From assembly GCF_002775205.1 (NCBI RefSeq), contig NC_036464.1:3101817-3165816 (forward strand): DNA of 64,000 nucleotides, given 5' to 3'. The notes under the pieces were generated by a model. That model ran no database searches. It saw nothing but the letters and a program-made list of their open reading frames with translations, and was not told where the DNA came from. The stretch comes from Xiphophorus maculatus. Its lineage: Eukaryota > Chordata > Actinopteri > Cyprinodontiformes > Poeciliidae. Numbering within the stretch: position 1 is the first letter of the stretch; each line of letters begins with the position of its first letter. Below, piece by piece: positions 24,501 to 37,078 of the stretch. The position numbers were made by a program, and so were the translations under genes.

Positions 24501-27500
24501 ATGTCTCCATCCCCTTCATCATCAAGCTCTTCCCCTCCATCCAGGCCAAACTCGTCTTCCTCAACTTTGGTGAGTTTCAATCGGACCTGAACTGAGTTCT
24601 GATTGGCCGGTTCTACGCTGCATGGCAGCCAGCAGGGGGCGCTGTAGGACAGCTCTTTGGATCAGCTGTTAGCATGAAGCCCGTTCCATTTAGTGGAAGC
24701 AATTCAGGTGTTTTACCCAGCATGCACTGCTCCAGGATGGAGCGCTGCCTTCATCGATGCTCCTGTTCATCCATCTGGTGAACTGCTTCCTGTTTTCTGT
24801 GCTGCCTTCAGGCAGCGTGGGACATCAGAGTTATGCAGCTTCAGCTGAGCAGAACCAATCAGAACCTGCTGCTCATAACGACGCTCCGGGTTTCGCAGAA
24901 ACAAATGGACCAATGGCGAGCTGCCAGAGAGGTCATGTGACCTGTGTCTGCTTTTTGTCCCAGTGAGGATGCCGTACTTCATCGACCTGAAGCGACCTCT
25001 GGATCAGGGGCTGAACCACACACAGAACCTCTACCTGGAGCCTGAGGCAGGCCAGAAGATCGGAGTCTGGTACCAGAACCTACAGAACCACACAGAACCT
25101 ACAGAACCACACAGAACCTACAGAACCACACAGAACCACACAGAACCACACAGAACCTACAGATTTGTTTTGTTTTTTAATCAGAGAAAACAAAACTAAC
25201 CAAGTACAAAATAATTTAGTTTCTCATCTGTGAGTTAATATAAATAAAAGTCGTTGATCTGGTAACAAAACGACGGAGAAAAAATCAAATGAAATTAAAA
25301 ACAGTAAAAATGAGAATAAACCTTAAAATGATGCAGTGATGTCACAGTGTGTAAATATTGAGAAACCAAATTTAAAATAGTGAATATTCTGTGAAATATA
25401 ACAAACTGTCCCACAATTATTAAACAGACATAATCAATGCAGATGAAAGTTTATTAAAGTCAATAACGACATTTTCTACTTATTTTGTCATTTGTGTCAA
25501 AGTTCATTTTTAGGTTTTTATCTAAATTCACAGATTTTCAAAAGAGTCAAATTGGCCTAAAAACCTTTTCACAGTTGAATAAATCTGATAAATTGTAGCA
25601 GCCCCCCATCATGGTTTCTGTTTCTGTTCTCACCTAAAACGTGTCTTCAGGATTTGATTAGGACACCTGTCCTAATCAGGATTTGATTAGGACAGGTGAT
25701 TGATTGTCATGCAGTTTCTGCCAGGAACATATTAACGTGACGCTGAGTGATGAAGCTTCAGCTGAATCTGAGCTTTGAATTCAGAACGATGCTTTTGGTT
25801 TTTATTTTTAGTTTGTGTCTACTGGGGCTGTCCCAGTTGGTCCCCAGTTTGACCCCAGTTTTTCCCCAGTTTGACTCCAGTTTGTCCCCAGTTTGTCCCC
25901 AGTTTGACCCCAGTTTGACCCCAGTAGTGTCTGGGTCAGATGGCTCTGATACGCAGCGCGTTGCATCCTGATGTTCTTCTGAAGGGTTAAAATGAAAACG
26001 CGGTTCCAGTCTGCAGGTTCCTCCATCTTCTCCCCAGTGTTAGTATTTATTTAAATGTTTTCACATAATATATTTAGAATTTCACTTTTTTCTGGTGTTT
26101 ATTGCGTTGGGCTGTTTACTGTAATGGTTGTACACATTTAGTAAACACCTTTTGTTTATTTGGATCGTTAATTATTTTGCTTTGCTGAGTTTGAAGGACT
26201 GGTTGAGATTCAAAGCAGGAAGTGGAACAAACCATCAACAAACCATCAACAAACCATCAACAAACCATCAACAAACCATCAACAAACCATCAACAAACCA
26301 TCAACAAACCATCAACAAACCATCAGGACTTGCAGAATCTGCTTCTCTCTCTACTAATAACACAAGTGCTAAAATATTGTTGGTGTTTTGTTGTGTTGTG
26401 GTGAAAATGTGTTGGTTTGAACTGGTTGCTCTCCGTGTGGCTCAGCCTGTGTTCATGTGTTCATGTGTTCATTTGTTCTCGGTCAGGTTTGCCTTCCTTG
26501 ATTCCTTTTGGGCCCATTTTGCTATATTTTTGAGATTTGTTATTGAAAGCCTTTTGTTAAGAAGTTTTGGAAAAATAAATCGAAAATAATTTTTTATATA
26601 TGTCTTTGTGCCTTACTGGTTGGACCGTATCACTCTGGTTCATGTTTATTGATAAATCGTCTGAAGATGAAAACGCTGCCAGGCTGCAGATGAACTGAGC
26701 TTTAACTAGACAGTTACCAACCAGCAGTCGGCTGCATCATCCAGTTTTAGTTTCCGTTCTTCAGAAAGTCTGTTTAGTGTTTCGCTGCTTCATGTGTGAG
26801 GATGGAACAGGTATCCAGGTGTTGATCAGAGTTTAGGTTGATTGTATTTTAATGGTGATGATTAAATCAGGTTGAGCTTCCAGAAATGTTTCCTGATGTC
26901 CTTTTAGGCTTCAGTGAGTTTCTCCAGGTTGTTACTGAGGGATTTCCTTTCTCCTCTGTTGGAGCTGCAGCAGCACCAACTGTCCTTCCTACATCATCAT
27001 CATCATCATCATCATGTGGACGTGTCCAAATGTTGGACAGTCCCTGAGTCACCAGCGTCATATTGGTTGTTTGGAAACAGTCTGCTGGTTTTCTACTGGT
27101 TTTCTGGGACGTGATCTCGTGGTTCATCTTGACCTTCTGTTGTTAAGAATATCATCTTTCTCACAAAGCGACTCCGTCCCGTCTGAGAGTCGCCGGCTTC
27201 GGTTCAGACAGGAAGAACTGGATTCTTCCATCTGCAGTAATTCAGTTACAGCAGCTTGTAAGAGTCTCTATAAAACTATAATAAGTATGAACTATGACCC
27301 TGGTCAGTGTCTCTACCAGATGAAGTCGTTCTGTCCGTTCGCTGATTCTGCCTGATGTCACATTTTCTCAGGAGGAACCAGCTCAACGCAATGCATTATG
27401 GGATTGGTAATTCAGTTCTGGAGGCACAAAATGGCTGACACCGAGCGGCTGTAGTTCTGATGAGAGAAATGAGTCCGAGTGAGGCCTCTCCACCAAACAG

Positions 27501-28060
27501 AGACCAGGAATAGCAGATACTTTGACTAGGCCAGTGTCCTGACTGAAGCCGTCTGGTGTTTCAGGCACACGGTTCCCGCTCAGATGTGGAGAGACGCTCA
27601 GGGCAAAGATGGCGACTGGTACCGCTCCGCCTTTACCTCCGCCCACCCTGTCATCCTCTATCTCCATGGCAACGCAGGGACCAGAGGCGGCGACCACCGG
27701 GTGCAGCTGTACAAGGTGATGAAGAGCTGAACGCCTCCTGATTGGCTGAGAGGAAACCACCTGACCCCTGTCTGTTCTCCTTCAGGTCCTCAGTTCGCTG
27801 GGATACCATGTGGTGACCTTTGACTACAGAGGTCAGAGGTCACACCACAGCAAACAGGAAGCACACCGAGCGGCTGCATCGAGTCTGACAGCTGTGTGTG
27901 TGTGTGTGCGTGTGCGTGTGTGACCAGGGTGGGGCGACTCAGACGGATCGCCATCAGAGCGAGGGATGACATCAGACGCTCTTTTCGTCTACGATTGGCT
28001 GAGACAGAGGATGGAGAAAACTCTGCCGCTCTACATCTGGGGCCACTCTCTGGGGACTGG

Positions 28061-28096
<36 letters not shown>

Positions 28097-31000
28097 TATG
28101 TTTGCATGGCTACCTTTGTGGGGAGTTTAAGATAAGATAAGATAAATCTTTATTGTCATTGTCACAAGGACAACGAAATTTAAAAGGTTCCATCAGTCGG
28201 TGCATATGCTTAAAAACAAAAAATAACTGTCTCACAATTCACACACAATGCAAGAAATAACAAATAACTGGCAAAAAAACAAAAAGTAAGAACAGCCACA
28301 TTCTCACATCCATCATTTATGATGATTAATGGTTGTTTTTGATTGCATTTAGTTTTGTTATTGCTGTCGGGTAGAAACTGTCTCTGAGACGTTGGTTCTG
28401 GTTCTGGTTGCTCTGTATCTTCTGCCTGAAGGCAGCAGTGTGAACAGAGAAGGTCCGGGGTGAGAAGTGTCCTTTGTGTTGTGTTGTGCTTTTCTTAGAC
28501 AGCGGTCGCTGTGCAGGTCCTCCAGTGAGGGGAGAGGGCAGCCAATGATTTTTTGGGCTGTATTCACAACCCTTTGGAGAGCTTTCCTTTGAGCCGTAGT
28601 GCTGCTGTTATACCAGACGCAGATACAGTAGGTCAGTATGCTCTCTGTGGAGCACTTGTAGAAGGACACCAGCAGCTTCTCCTTGATGCTGTTCCTCCTG
28701 AGAACCCTCAGGAAGTTCAGTCTTTGCTGGGCCTTTTTTATCAGCTCCAAGGTGTTCATGTTCCATGTGAGGCCCTGCTCAATGTGGACCCCCAGGAAAC
28801 GGAAATCAGCTACCCTCTCCACACATTTTCCCCCAATGGTTAGTGGTGTAATGTCCGTTTTATTCCTCCTGTAATCTATTATGAGTTCTTTTGTCTTTGA
28901 GTTGTTGAGGAGCAGATTGTTCTCCCTACACCACTGCAACAACCGCTCCACCTCTCCCCTGTAGGCGGACTTGTCGCCTCCTGAGATGAGCCCCACCACT
29001 GTGGTGTCATCAGCAAACTTGATGATGGTGTTGCTGTGGTGGGCAGAGGTGCAGTCGTATGTGTACAGACAATAGAGCAGGGGGCTCAGCACACAGCCCT
29101 GTGGAGAGCCAGTACTAAGGCTGAGGGCAGTGGATGTATGTTTTCCCACCCTAACTCTCTGCTGTCGGTTGGTCAGGAAGCTCAGGATCCACATGCAAGT
29201 GGAGTGAGGGAGGCCCAGGTCCCCCAGTTTGTCCACCAGTCTGTGAGGGAGGATGGTATTAAAAGCAGAGCTGTAGTCTACAAAGAGCATCTGCACATAG
29301 CTCCCCTGCTGCTCCAGATGTGACAGAGCAGCATGGAGGGCCGTGATCACAGCGTCCTCTGTGGATCTGTTGGCTCTGTAGGCGAACTGGTGGCGGTCAA
29401 AGCCAGGAGGGAGAAGTGCTGTGATGTGACCCCGGACCAGTTTTTCAAAACACTTCGTCACCACAGGGGTTAGTGCCACTGGCCGGTAGTCGTTGAGGCA
29501 GGAGATGTGAGGTTTCTTGGGTATGGGGACTATGGTGGAAGATTTCAGGCAGGATGGGACTGTAGACAGGGCTAGGGACTGGTTGAAGGTCCTGGTGAAG
29601 ACTCCAGCCAGCTGATCGGCGCAGTCTTTCAAGACACGTCCAGGGACGCCATCAGGTCCAGCAGCCTTCCTTGGGTTGACAGCCCGCAGTGTGCGCCTCA
29701 CCTCGTGCTCCTCTACAACGAGGGGTGTGGTGTTGGAGAGAAACAGGCTGGTGGTTTGTGTGGTTGCCTCCGTAGCCTAGCTAGCAGGCTGGCCCTGCAG
29801 CCCCGCTTCTGCCTTCTCTCTCTACGCCGCCGTCGCTTCCTCCCTGCTGCGATGGTAATCCACGGCGCGCCGGGGCTCCTCGCTATGTCCCCCGGAATAT
29901 TGAACAAGCGTTGAAAATCAGCTGTAACATCTCGTTCGTAGCGGGAACCGATCGTCAGGAGATCGTCCCGACTGTATATGTCTATACACCGACCGAGAGA
30001 GCAATGAGCCGCTGCAACTGTGTGCCGCCATTTCCATTAACATCCATTCATTTCTGTAGTCTAACCCTAACCAACCAGTTTCCCCTTATGGGGCCCAGGA
30101 GCAGCTGGTCCTTGTAGTATGTGTCAGGAAAATGGTCCCCACAAAGTATTACAAACACACACACACACACACCAGGATATAAAAACAGGTTCACTCACTG
30201 GGCTGTCCAGCTGGACCGGTTCTGATTGGTTCTGATTCTGGTTCTGGAATAAACTTCCTTCTGCCCGCTCTTGGCTCCACCCATGTGATCAAATCTCACC
30301 AATCAGAGCAGGGGGCGTGTCCTGCTGGTCCTCACAGTGACAGTAAACCTGATGAGTTCAAGGACCTCTTCAGTAAATCTGAACTTTCTGTTTCAGAGTC
30401 GCAACGAACCTGGTGAGACGGCTGTCTGAGCGAGGTGAGACACACACACATACCCTGAAACACACAGCTGGACACACACACACTCAGACCCACACAGAGA
30501 AACACACACACTCTCTCTGTGACGCCGTCTTCCTGTCTGAACAGGAAGTCCTCCTGACGCACTCATCCTGGAGTCTCCGTTCACCAACATCAGAGAGGAG
30601 GCCAAGAGCCACCCCTTCTCCATGGTAACTACAGGCCCCGCCCCCTGGCCTTTGTGGCCCCACCCCCTGGCCCAGCAGGTGGTCTCAGTGTGTGTGTGTT
30701 TCAGGTGTACCGCTTCCTGCCCGGCTTCGACTGGTTCTTTCTGGACTCCATCACCGCCAACAACATCCGCTTCACCAACGACGAGAAGTAGGTTATGACC
30801 CGTTTTAATGGTTCTGACCCGTTTTAATGGTTCTGACCTGGTTAGCTGGTTCTGGAGCTTTGTCTGTGTCTGAATGTTTGAGCGGAACCTGCGGGTCTGG
30901 TCTGATCGGACCCGGTCCGGTTCGGTGCAGCAGCGGCTCCTGGTGGCGGCCACAGGAAGTGCTGGTTGTCATGGTTACTGTCTGGTTTCAGTGTGGACCA

Positions 31001-31838
31001 CATTTCCTGTCCGGTTCTGATTCTACACGCCGAGGACGACGGAGTGGTTCCGTTCCATCTGGGCAAAAAGGTATGAGGCCCAAACGGGTCAGGCCTTTAC
31101 AGACTGACACTCTGACCAGATGATTTGGTTAGGACGTTTACGGAAAAATGTTCTAAACAAGATCAGGTAGAAAGTTCAGGAATTGGAATGATCTAGAGTT
31201 CATAGATCTGAACAGATTCCTGTGAACAGTTCCTCTGAACAGTTTAATGTGAACAGTTTCCTGTGAAGAGTTCCTCTGAACAGTTCCTCTGAACAGTTCC
31301 TCTGAACAGTTCCTCTGAACAGTTTCCTGTGAACAGTTCCTCTGAACAGTTTAATGTGAACAGTTTCCTGTGAAGAGTTCCTCTGAACAGTTCCTCTGAA
31401 CAGTTCCTCTGAACAGTTCCTCTGAACAGTTTCCTGTGAACAGTTCCTCTGAACAGTTTAATGTGAACAGTTTCCTGTGAAGAGTTCCTCTGAACAGTTC
31501 CTCTGAACAGTTCCTCTGAACAGTTTCCTGTGAACAGTTTCCTCTGAACAGTTCCTCTGAACAGTTCCTCTGAACAGTTCCTCTGTGCTCCTGCAGCTCT
31601 ACAGTCTGGCGTCTCGCTCCAGCAGCCTGAGCGGTCATAAGGTTCAGTTCGTGGCGTTCCCGGCGGCTCTCGCCTTCAGACACAAGTTCATCTACAGGAG
31701 CCCGGAGCTGCCAAACATCCTCAGGTAGGCTTTGATCCCAGCCCGAGTGTCTGACTGGACCCTGGTTCTGTTTGGTTCTGACCCGTTCTGATTGGTTCCA
31801 GTGACTTCCTGGGAGCGGCTCACCCCGCCGTGGCGTGA
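21565..31838 (+). CDS. abhd12: lysophosphatidylserine lipase ABHD12
   Basis: Membrane alpha/beta-hydrolase that hydrolyses lysophosphatidylserine and monoacylglycerols. Twelve exons: 21565-21710, 24448-24569, 24964-25069, 27565-27715, 27786-27831, 27928-28060, 30397-30434, 30545-30624, 30705-30787, 30992-31070, 31597-31724, 31802-31838. All phases join and give 382 residues; human ABHD12 is 398. A single transmembrane helix spans about residues 59-76 ([17 protein letters not shown]). The hydrolase core shows [11 protein letters not shown], the nucleophile elbow GHSLG (Ser231), HAEDD (Asp318) and [12 protein letters not shown] (His357), corresponding to the known human triad Ser246/Asp333/His372. 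The segment before the catalytic His reads FPAALAFRH where human has FHSDLGYRH, so the HSD triplet is not kept. Intron 1 carries the 20-bp satellite, intron 3 smaller tandem repeats, intron 6 a LINE and intron 10 a VNTR. Start chosen as the only ATG in the GC-rich first exon that keeps phase. Confidence 0.96.
21925..23142. repeat. 20-bp satellite in abhd12 intron 1
   Basis: About 60 units of CACTGTGGGACATTTAGAGT with C/T at base 15 and T/A at base 20. A block of about 300 bp at 22381-22679 recurs 420 bp later, including the rare AACTGTGGGA variant. Stop-free frames across it are a by-product of the period. Confidence 0.97.
25075..25160. repeat. CAGAACC-based short repeat
   Basis: Alternating ACAGAACCACAC and AGAACCTACAG words immediately after the donor of abhd12 exon 3. 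Confidence 0.8.
25815..25930. repeat. CCCCAGTTTG tandem repeat
   Basis: About ten units of CCCCAGTTTGTC/AC in abhd12 intron 3. Confidence 0.8.
26224..26325. repeat. 11-bp repeat AAACCATCAAC
   Basis: Nine perfect units in abhd12 intron 3. Confidence 0.95.
28060..28128. mobile_element. left part of an interrupted CA-flanked repeat
   Basis: A (CA)n run then TTTGCATGGCTACCTTTGTG, matching the left end of the complement of 41385-41690. The rest of this element continues at about 30028 beyond the LINE. Confidence 0.65.
28129..30027 (-). mobile_element. LINE (L2/CR1-like) with reverse transcriptase
   Basis: An uninterrupted 447-codon frame (29701-28358) encodes the [61 protein letters not shown] and [10 protein letters not shown] with the catalytic Asp pair. 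The 3' end is AATAAAGATTTATC plus a GATAA-type tail at 28129-28147. Upstream, 29907-29713 encodes the usual basic start of the same ORF ([17 protein letters not shown]) in another frame, and the endonuclease between the two is missing. It inserted antisense in abhd12 intron 6. Confidence 0.85.
30028..30172. mobile_element. right part of the interrupted CA-flanked repeat
   Basis: CATTTCCATTAACATCCATT, CTAACCCTAACC, TATGGGGCCCAGG, GTCCCCACAAAG and a closing (AC)n run, matching the complement of 41400-41640. Confidence 0.65.
31207..31585. repeat. GAACAGTTCCTCT VNTR next to an abhd12 acceptor
   Basis: About 28 units of 13 bp, with a higher-order pattern that mixes GTTTCCTGT and GTTTAATGT units. 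It ends 11 bases before the 3' splice site of abhd12 exon 11. Confidence 0.95.
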
Positions 31839-34800
31839 CGACGGCTTGTCTTCATGGACCGAACATTCCTGTTACCATTCCCGACATCCCGGCTGACGGT
31901 ACGGCTACCACTGTTACCATGGTTACCAGTGTGACCGTGTCCTGTGGGCTGCAGAGCGGAGGTTTTGTTTCTCACCTGCATGGCTCCTCCTCACCGTCGG
32001 CAGGAAACTGTTTCCTGTTCTGACTTGAAATATTAATTAAATCTGGTTTTATGTAGCTGAGCCTCCTTCACTGACCTCTGGGTGGTTCTGGTTCTGGTCA
32101 AACCGGACCTCATCACTCCTCCAGAACCTCCAGATTTTCAGCAGATTCTCTCCTCTCAACAGTTCTGGTTCTGCAGGATTGAAGAAGCAGGTCCGGTTCT
32201 GGTATCATTTGCGCAGCAGCAGGAAACAGGAAGTGATGTCATTCTTCCTGAATCTGAACCAGTTCTGTTTCCTTACCTCACATCTTGTTTTTAAGAAACT
32301 TTGTTGAGCAAACAGGAAGTAAAAAAAAGAACAAATCAAGAATACAATCAGGATATTTAACCAATACGCTAGCTACTAGCATTTCAGCTTCTGCTAAACG
32401 CCATGTTGACGTAGCGCTTTAGCATCAGCCGAACTGCTGCTTCAGGGTTAGCGCAGCTAGCTTTTTAGCTAGCAGTCCCACCACTGGTTTGGTGCGTTGA
32501 CCTTTAGACGACCTGACGGTTCTTCATGCTGAAGCTCAGAACTTATTTGTTCCCAAACGGACCCTGAAGGTTCTAAGCCGTCTGCTGCTACAGCAGAACC
32601 AGTATCAGTTTAAAACTGGACCCGATCTGACCTCAGAGCTGGACTCTCCAGTGAACCTATATAACCTGACCAGAACCAGTCAGATTTCATGACAGGTTCA
32701 CAGGTTCATGAGTCCAGAACCAGTGGAGGTTCTGGACCTCAGTTTGACCCCAGATTCTGGAGTCAAACTAAGCAGAACCACAGAACCTTTGTTCTAGTTT
32801 AAAAAGTCATTCTATTCTACTGGACCAATCAGAACATGTTGGCGGTTCTGGAGAGTTCTTCCTCTCTCCATCACCAACAGCGGTTCTGGCCGGGTCGGAT
32901 GCAAACTGTGCACTGATGCATTCTGGGAAAATCAGACTACAAACTGTGACAACGCCCTGGTTTGTGTTCAGTTTATTTTATTATTTCAATAAAATTATAA
33001 GCAGGAACAGAGAGGAGCAAAGTTCAGCTGAGCGGTTCTGATCGGTCTGGAGGGAAATCTACCGTCTCTGGATCTAGGTTCTCGGTGAAAATGGGTCAAA
33101 GTATCAGAGCTGAAAGACGAGCTCTGATTGGCCAGCTTTCAGCCATTTCCAGGCTTGAAACTTTAGAAATGTAATAAATGTTTCATGATCAACTCTGATC
33201 TGAATAATTGTAAGTTTGATTTCACAGTTTTAATGTTGGGGGGTGAAGCTTGGGGGGGTGAACTGCTCAGCGTTCAGGTTTCAGATTGTTCCTGAAAGCA
33301 TCGCCCGATCCTCCTGCTGAACATGAACAGGTTTGCAGGTCACTGACCCCGCAGCGCCCCCTGCAGGCTCCTCACCTGATGGCTGGGATGGACTGGATGG
33401 AGCCCGGAAACAGGAAGTGATGCAGTTTATCCAGCAGAGGGCGGCGCGCTCACACAAACTACCGCTTACCGTTTGTAAAATGACCCAGTCACAAATTAAC
33501 TAAATTAAATTGATCATTTAATCTGCTGTGAGATGAAAACATGAGGAAGGGTTATTAATTAATTGATTTGGCTTAAAACCAAATACTTAAATATTTAACT
33601 TAAAGATAAATATTTAACTTGCTAATAAACAATTTAGTTAGATAGTTAACTCGTTAGGTTGCTAATGTTTAGCTCTGAGCTAGCTGAATATTTAGCTCAT
33701 AAACTAAATAACTGAATAACATGGTGAAAATATGACTTTGAAAATGAAACTTGTGCTTTTCACTGATAGATTAAATTATCTAAATTATTGCAGCTAATTT
33801 TTGACTGTTAACTTTACAAACTACTTTACAGTTTGTACCCATCAAGCTCACTAATTGCTCCTAAATCTATCACAAAACAGAAATGTGACATATATAAATG
33901 TCCTAGATGAATAACAAATAACCGGAGAGGGTTATTATGTTTTCAGCTAGCTAGCTAGCTAGCGAGGTTGTCCAGTTCCGGTTCTCTAATTCAGGGGAGA
34001 CAAACTTCCACGCTACACTTTCTAAAGGCGATTCTAGAAACTTTAGTTATTAGCAGTTAATAAAAACCAGCAGCGCAGCTCTGCTTTAGTCTAACCTGAA
34101 CTTTAACCTGCAAGCTGGTGTTGGAATAAAACCATGTTAACTGGTTTAACTGGGAATGGAACGATGTGTGTCCCAAACTGCAAACAAAATAAATAGAAAA
34201 AAAAAATCCTAATAAGGTCATAAACATGACCGCGGACTTATGGTTCAGAAATAAATCCCCAATACTGGGTCGATTCTGTAGGGAAACCCAGTGGGTCAGA
34301 ACCAGGTCAAAGGCAATGCTACTGAATACATGGATAACATAACAATGAATTATTCTGATGTTTATGAAAGAGAAATAATTTTATTCCCGAACAGAACCAG
34401 AAGAACGTTCTCTGACTGTCGGAATTTAAGGATCAACGGTTCAGAAGCGAAGCGAACCGAACAGACTTGACCTAGACGGTTCGGAACCGAACCGAGCGGT
34501 TCTGGTCTCAAACTGATCATCAAAACTTTAGAGATTAAATCAAATGGGATCTAAAATAGGAGATTTAAAATAAAAACTCTGGACCACCGGTGGGAAACGG
34601 AGACAGTTGGACTCCTGCACGTTCATATCCAACATGGAGGGACCGGAGGACCGGAGTCCCCGATTTCCTCCGCGGCCTCCGGGCATCCAGAGCCAGCGGA
34701 GGGCCTCCAGAGGGCGGCCCAGGAGCGGCGGGGCTCCGGGAGGAGAGAGCCGTCCAGGTGGAGCTTGAAAACACCGGGGCTCCGCCCACTGGGGGGGGGA

Positions 34801-35780
34801 AGGGCGGGGCTATCAGTGGAATGTGGAACAAAGACCGAGAAACACAGTAAGAGGTCTCACTCTGCTGGTTTTTCTCAGGAACGTTTGATTTAATCCCGAG
34901 TTTAAGGATCTACATTCTTAGTAACTCAAAGAAAAGATGGTTAATGAGCTGAACTTATGGAGCGATTTCCAATCATTATAACCAACAAAATGCTTTTACA
35001 CTTTGGGTGTTTAGCAGCAGGTGAAGAGTCCATGTTGGGCATCATTATATATGATCAAATCTACAACTTTCTACTACAATCTACTACATCTTTTGTGGAA
35101 AGGACACAGAAACAATAAATTGTGTTTTCTACACAGCTAAAAGGAAAAAATTCCCATCAACTTTCTTTGGAATAAGGTGGATCAAACCAAACATTAAACT
35201 TCCTGAATCTTTCTAGAGGTATAATAACATTTGGTTATTATAGAAAAATAAAACAGTTGTAATTTTACAATCTAACATTTTGTCTGGTGAAATTCTTTAT
35301 TCAGACTCAGAAGCGCTCATCCTCAGTCTTTAACATCTCTTATCTGAATCCCAGTTTTATTTTAAATCTCTAAAATATATTAAAACATGTGAAGAGCTGT
35401 GAAATATTAATCTAATCATCCATTAATGCCTGTTAATTCTAAAACATGAACTTCCTTGTTTTTGGTGTTTTTAGTTTTACTTCATGTTCATTAAATGACA
35501 TAGACTGTTATTTATAGATTTGCACATTGCCATGCTAGTTTGGAAATGTTTTGGTAAATAAAGTTTAAAAAAATAAAAAGTGGGATCAAATCCTGGGTGT
35601 AAAGGAGATGTTGATGAGGTCAGAGGTCAAACCGGGTTAGAACCCGACCGAAACCGCAGCTGGAAGTCATCTGACCGCAGGGATCAAACCAAAACTGCAG
35701 ACTGGACCCAAACGGTTCCGCCGGTCCAAAAGCTCGGAGGGATTCATCTCCTCTCAGAGCAGCTGTGACTCTGTGCGTCA
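31839..35780. other. abhd12-banf intergenic region
   Basis: No gene recognised. Contains a GCTAGC run near 33945-33963 and a CG-rich stretch at 34565-34830 whose open frames resemble nothing I know. From 34860 to 35580 it is AT-rich. In human PYGB lies between ABHD12 and ENTPD6; no glycogen phosphorylase exon was seen here. Confidence 0.55.
32036..32041 (+). terminator. possible abhd12 poly(A) signal
   Basis: ATTAAA about 200 bases after the abhd12 stop. A canonical AATAAA lies further on at 32988-32993. I cannot tell which is used. Confidence 0.35.
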
Positions 35781-35789
35781 TGACGTCAG

Positions 35790-35902
35790 CGACAGAGCGT
35801 CAGCTGCCCTGCTTCTGGCGTGCAGCGTTCAGAATAAAGCGCCTCTCTGTCAGCTGTTCTGGGTCTCGGGTCCGGACGAACTTCCAGGGGTTCCGAGTCC
35901 AG
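35790..35902 (+). promoter_or_regulatory. probable banf non-coding first exon and promoter
   Basis: A full CRE palindrome TGACGTCA lies at 35781-35788, followed by a stretch ending in a strong donor (ccag/gtgagtca after 35902). The next acceptor on this strand, 37071-37073, opens the banf start exon 5 bases before its ATG. I infer a 5' UTR intron of about 1.17 kb. The transcription start is not visible. Confidence 0.45.
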
Positions 35903-36539
35903 GTGAGTCAGTCCGTTCGGAACCGCTCCAGGTAAACGCGTCACGTGATCCCAGCTGGTTCTGATTAGCGGTTCTGACGTGTTTCTGTCCGCAATCAGGA
36001 GTCGTTTTCATGCAGTTCGTTTTTTCCGAACCGGGTCGGTTCTGGTCTGAGCTGCGGATCCAAAAACTCAAGTTGGAGTAGCAACAAGACCAAAACAAGA
36101 GTCAAACGTTTCCACCAAGAAAGTATTTGGTAAAACGGGGACCCAAGTCCTGAGACTAACGCATCAGAACTTCCATCATTTAATATTTTACATGACGTCA
36201 TCAAAGATCGACCGAATACAAAGTTATGTGGAAATGTTGGGAATCATTTTCTCCAAATCAGTTTCTTTCAATATAAAACTTATGAAACGAAGCAGAATTT
36301 TGGGTTAAAACATTTAGTTCTTCGTCCAGTGAGCAGCAGAAAATCCACAAACTTTATTCAGTTGAGAGTAAAAGTAATTCACTATAACATGACGCAAGTA
36401 AAGGTGTCTGGTAGTGTAGTAAAAATACTCAAGTAAATGTAACACAATAACGGTTCTGGTTCTGGTTGAGCAGTTGGTTCTACTGGTTTCACTGGTTTTA
36501 TTTATTTATTTCAGCACCACCAGGTTATAACACAAAGCT

Positions 36540-36865
36540 TACAGTAGGGATGGATATTAAATCAATAAATATGGTGATAGACACGTGATCAATTTTAGAT
36601 CAGAGGAAGATCAGGTATAGATCTGTGATTGATCAGGTATTGATCTGTGATTTATTGGAGGTTTGATGTGAGGAAAGGTTCATCATATCTGGAGACCAGA
36701 GACGGAGACGACCGAGTCCACTGACTGAAGCTAACGGTCTGAGCTAGCGCTGAAGCTACATTCAGACTAACAGCATCAGAGTCAATGTGAAGGCTAAAGT
36801 TTCCGCCATGAAGATTTGATCAGGATTTACCAATAAATCAGATCAATTTGATCCAATAGGATGAG
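36540..36865. repeat. dispersed GCTAAC/GCTAGC repeat, copy 3
   Basis: Fullest copy: a left part with GATCTGTGATTTATTGG (shared with 8025-8090), a single GCTAACGGTCTGAGCTAGC unit, and the common tail ending CCAATAAATCAGATCAATTT-like. It lies in the inferred 5' intron of banf. Confidence 0.7.
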
Positions 36866-37078
36866 GGAGGGAAGAACTGCAGCCGCTAATGGAGTTAATT
36901 ATTACACCTGAATCAAAGATGGCCGCTCCTCGCTCTGACGAATGTAAAAACTGAAATAATTAGAATCTGTTCCTGCAGCTGCCAGAATAAATCAATCTGA
37001 ATCAGAACTCTGAACTTTATGTGTAGTCCGGACCGGACTGGTTCTGGTTCTGCTGACGGCCATGTTGTTTCAGTCAGG

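Noticed and set aside
34565-34850. Overlapping open frames in a CG-rich stretch
   Set aside because: Both strands are open because of G/C richness; no recognisable domain or splice context.
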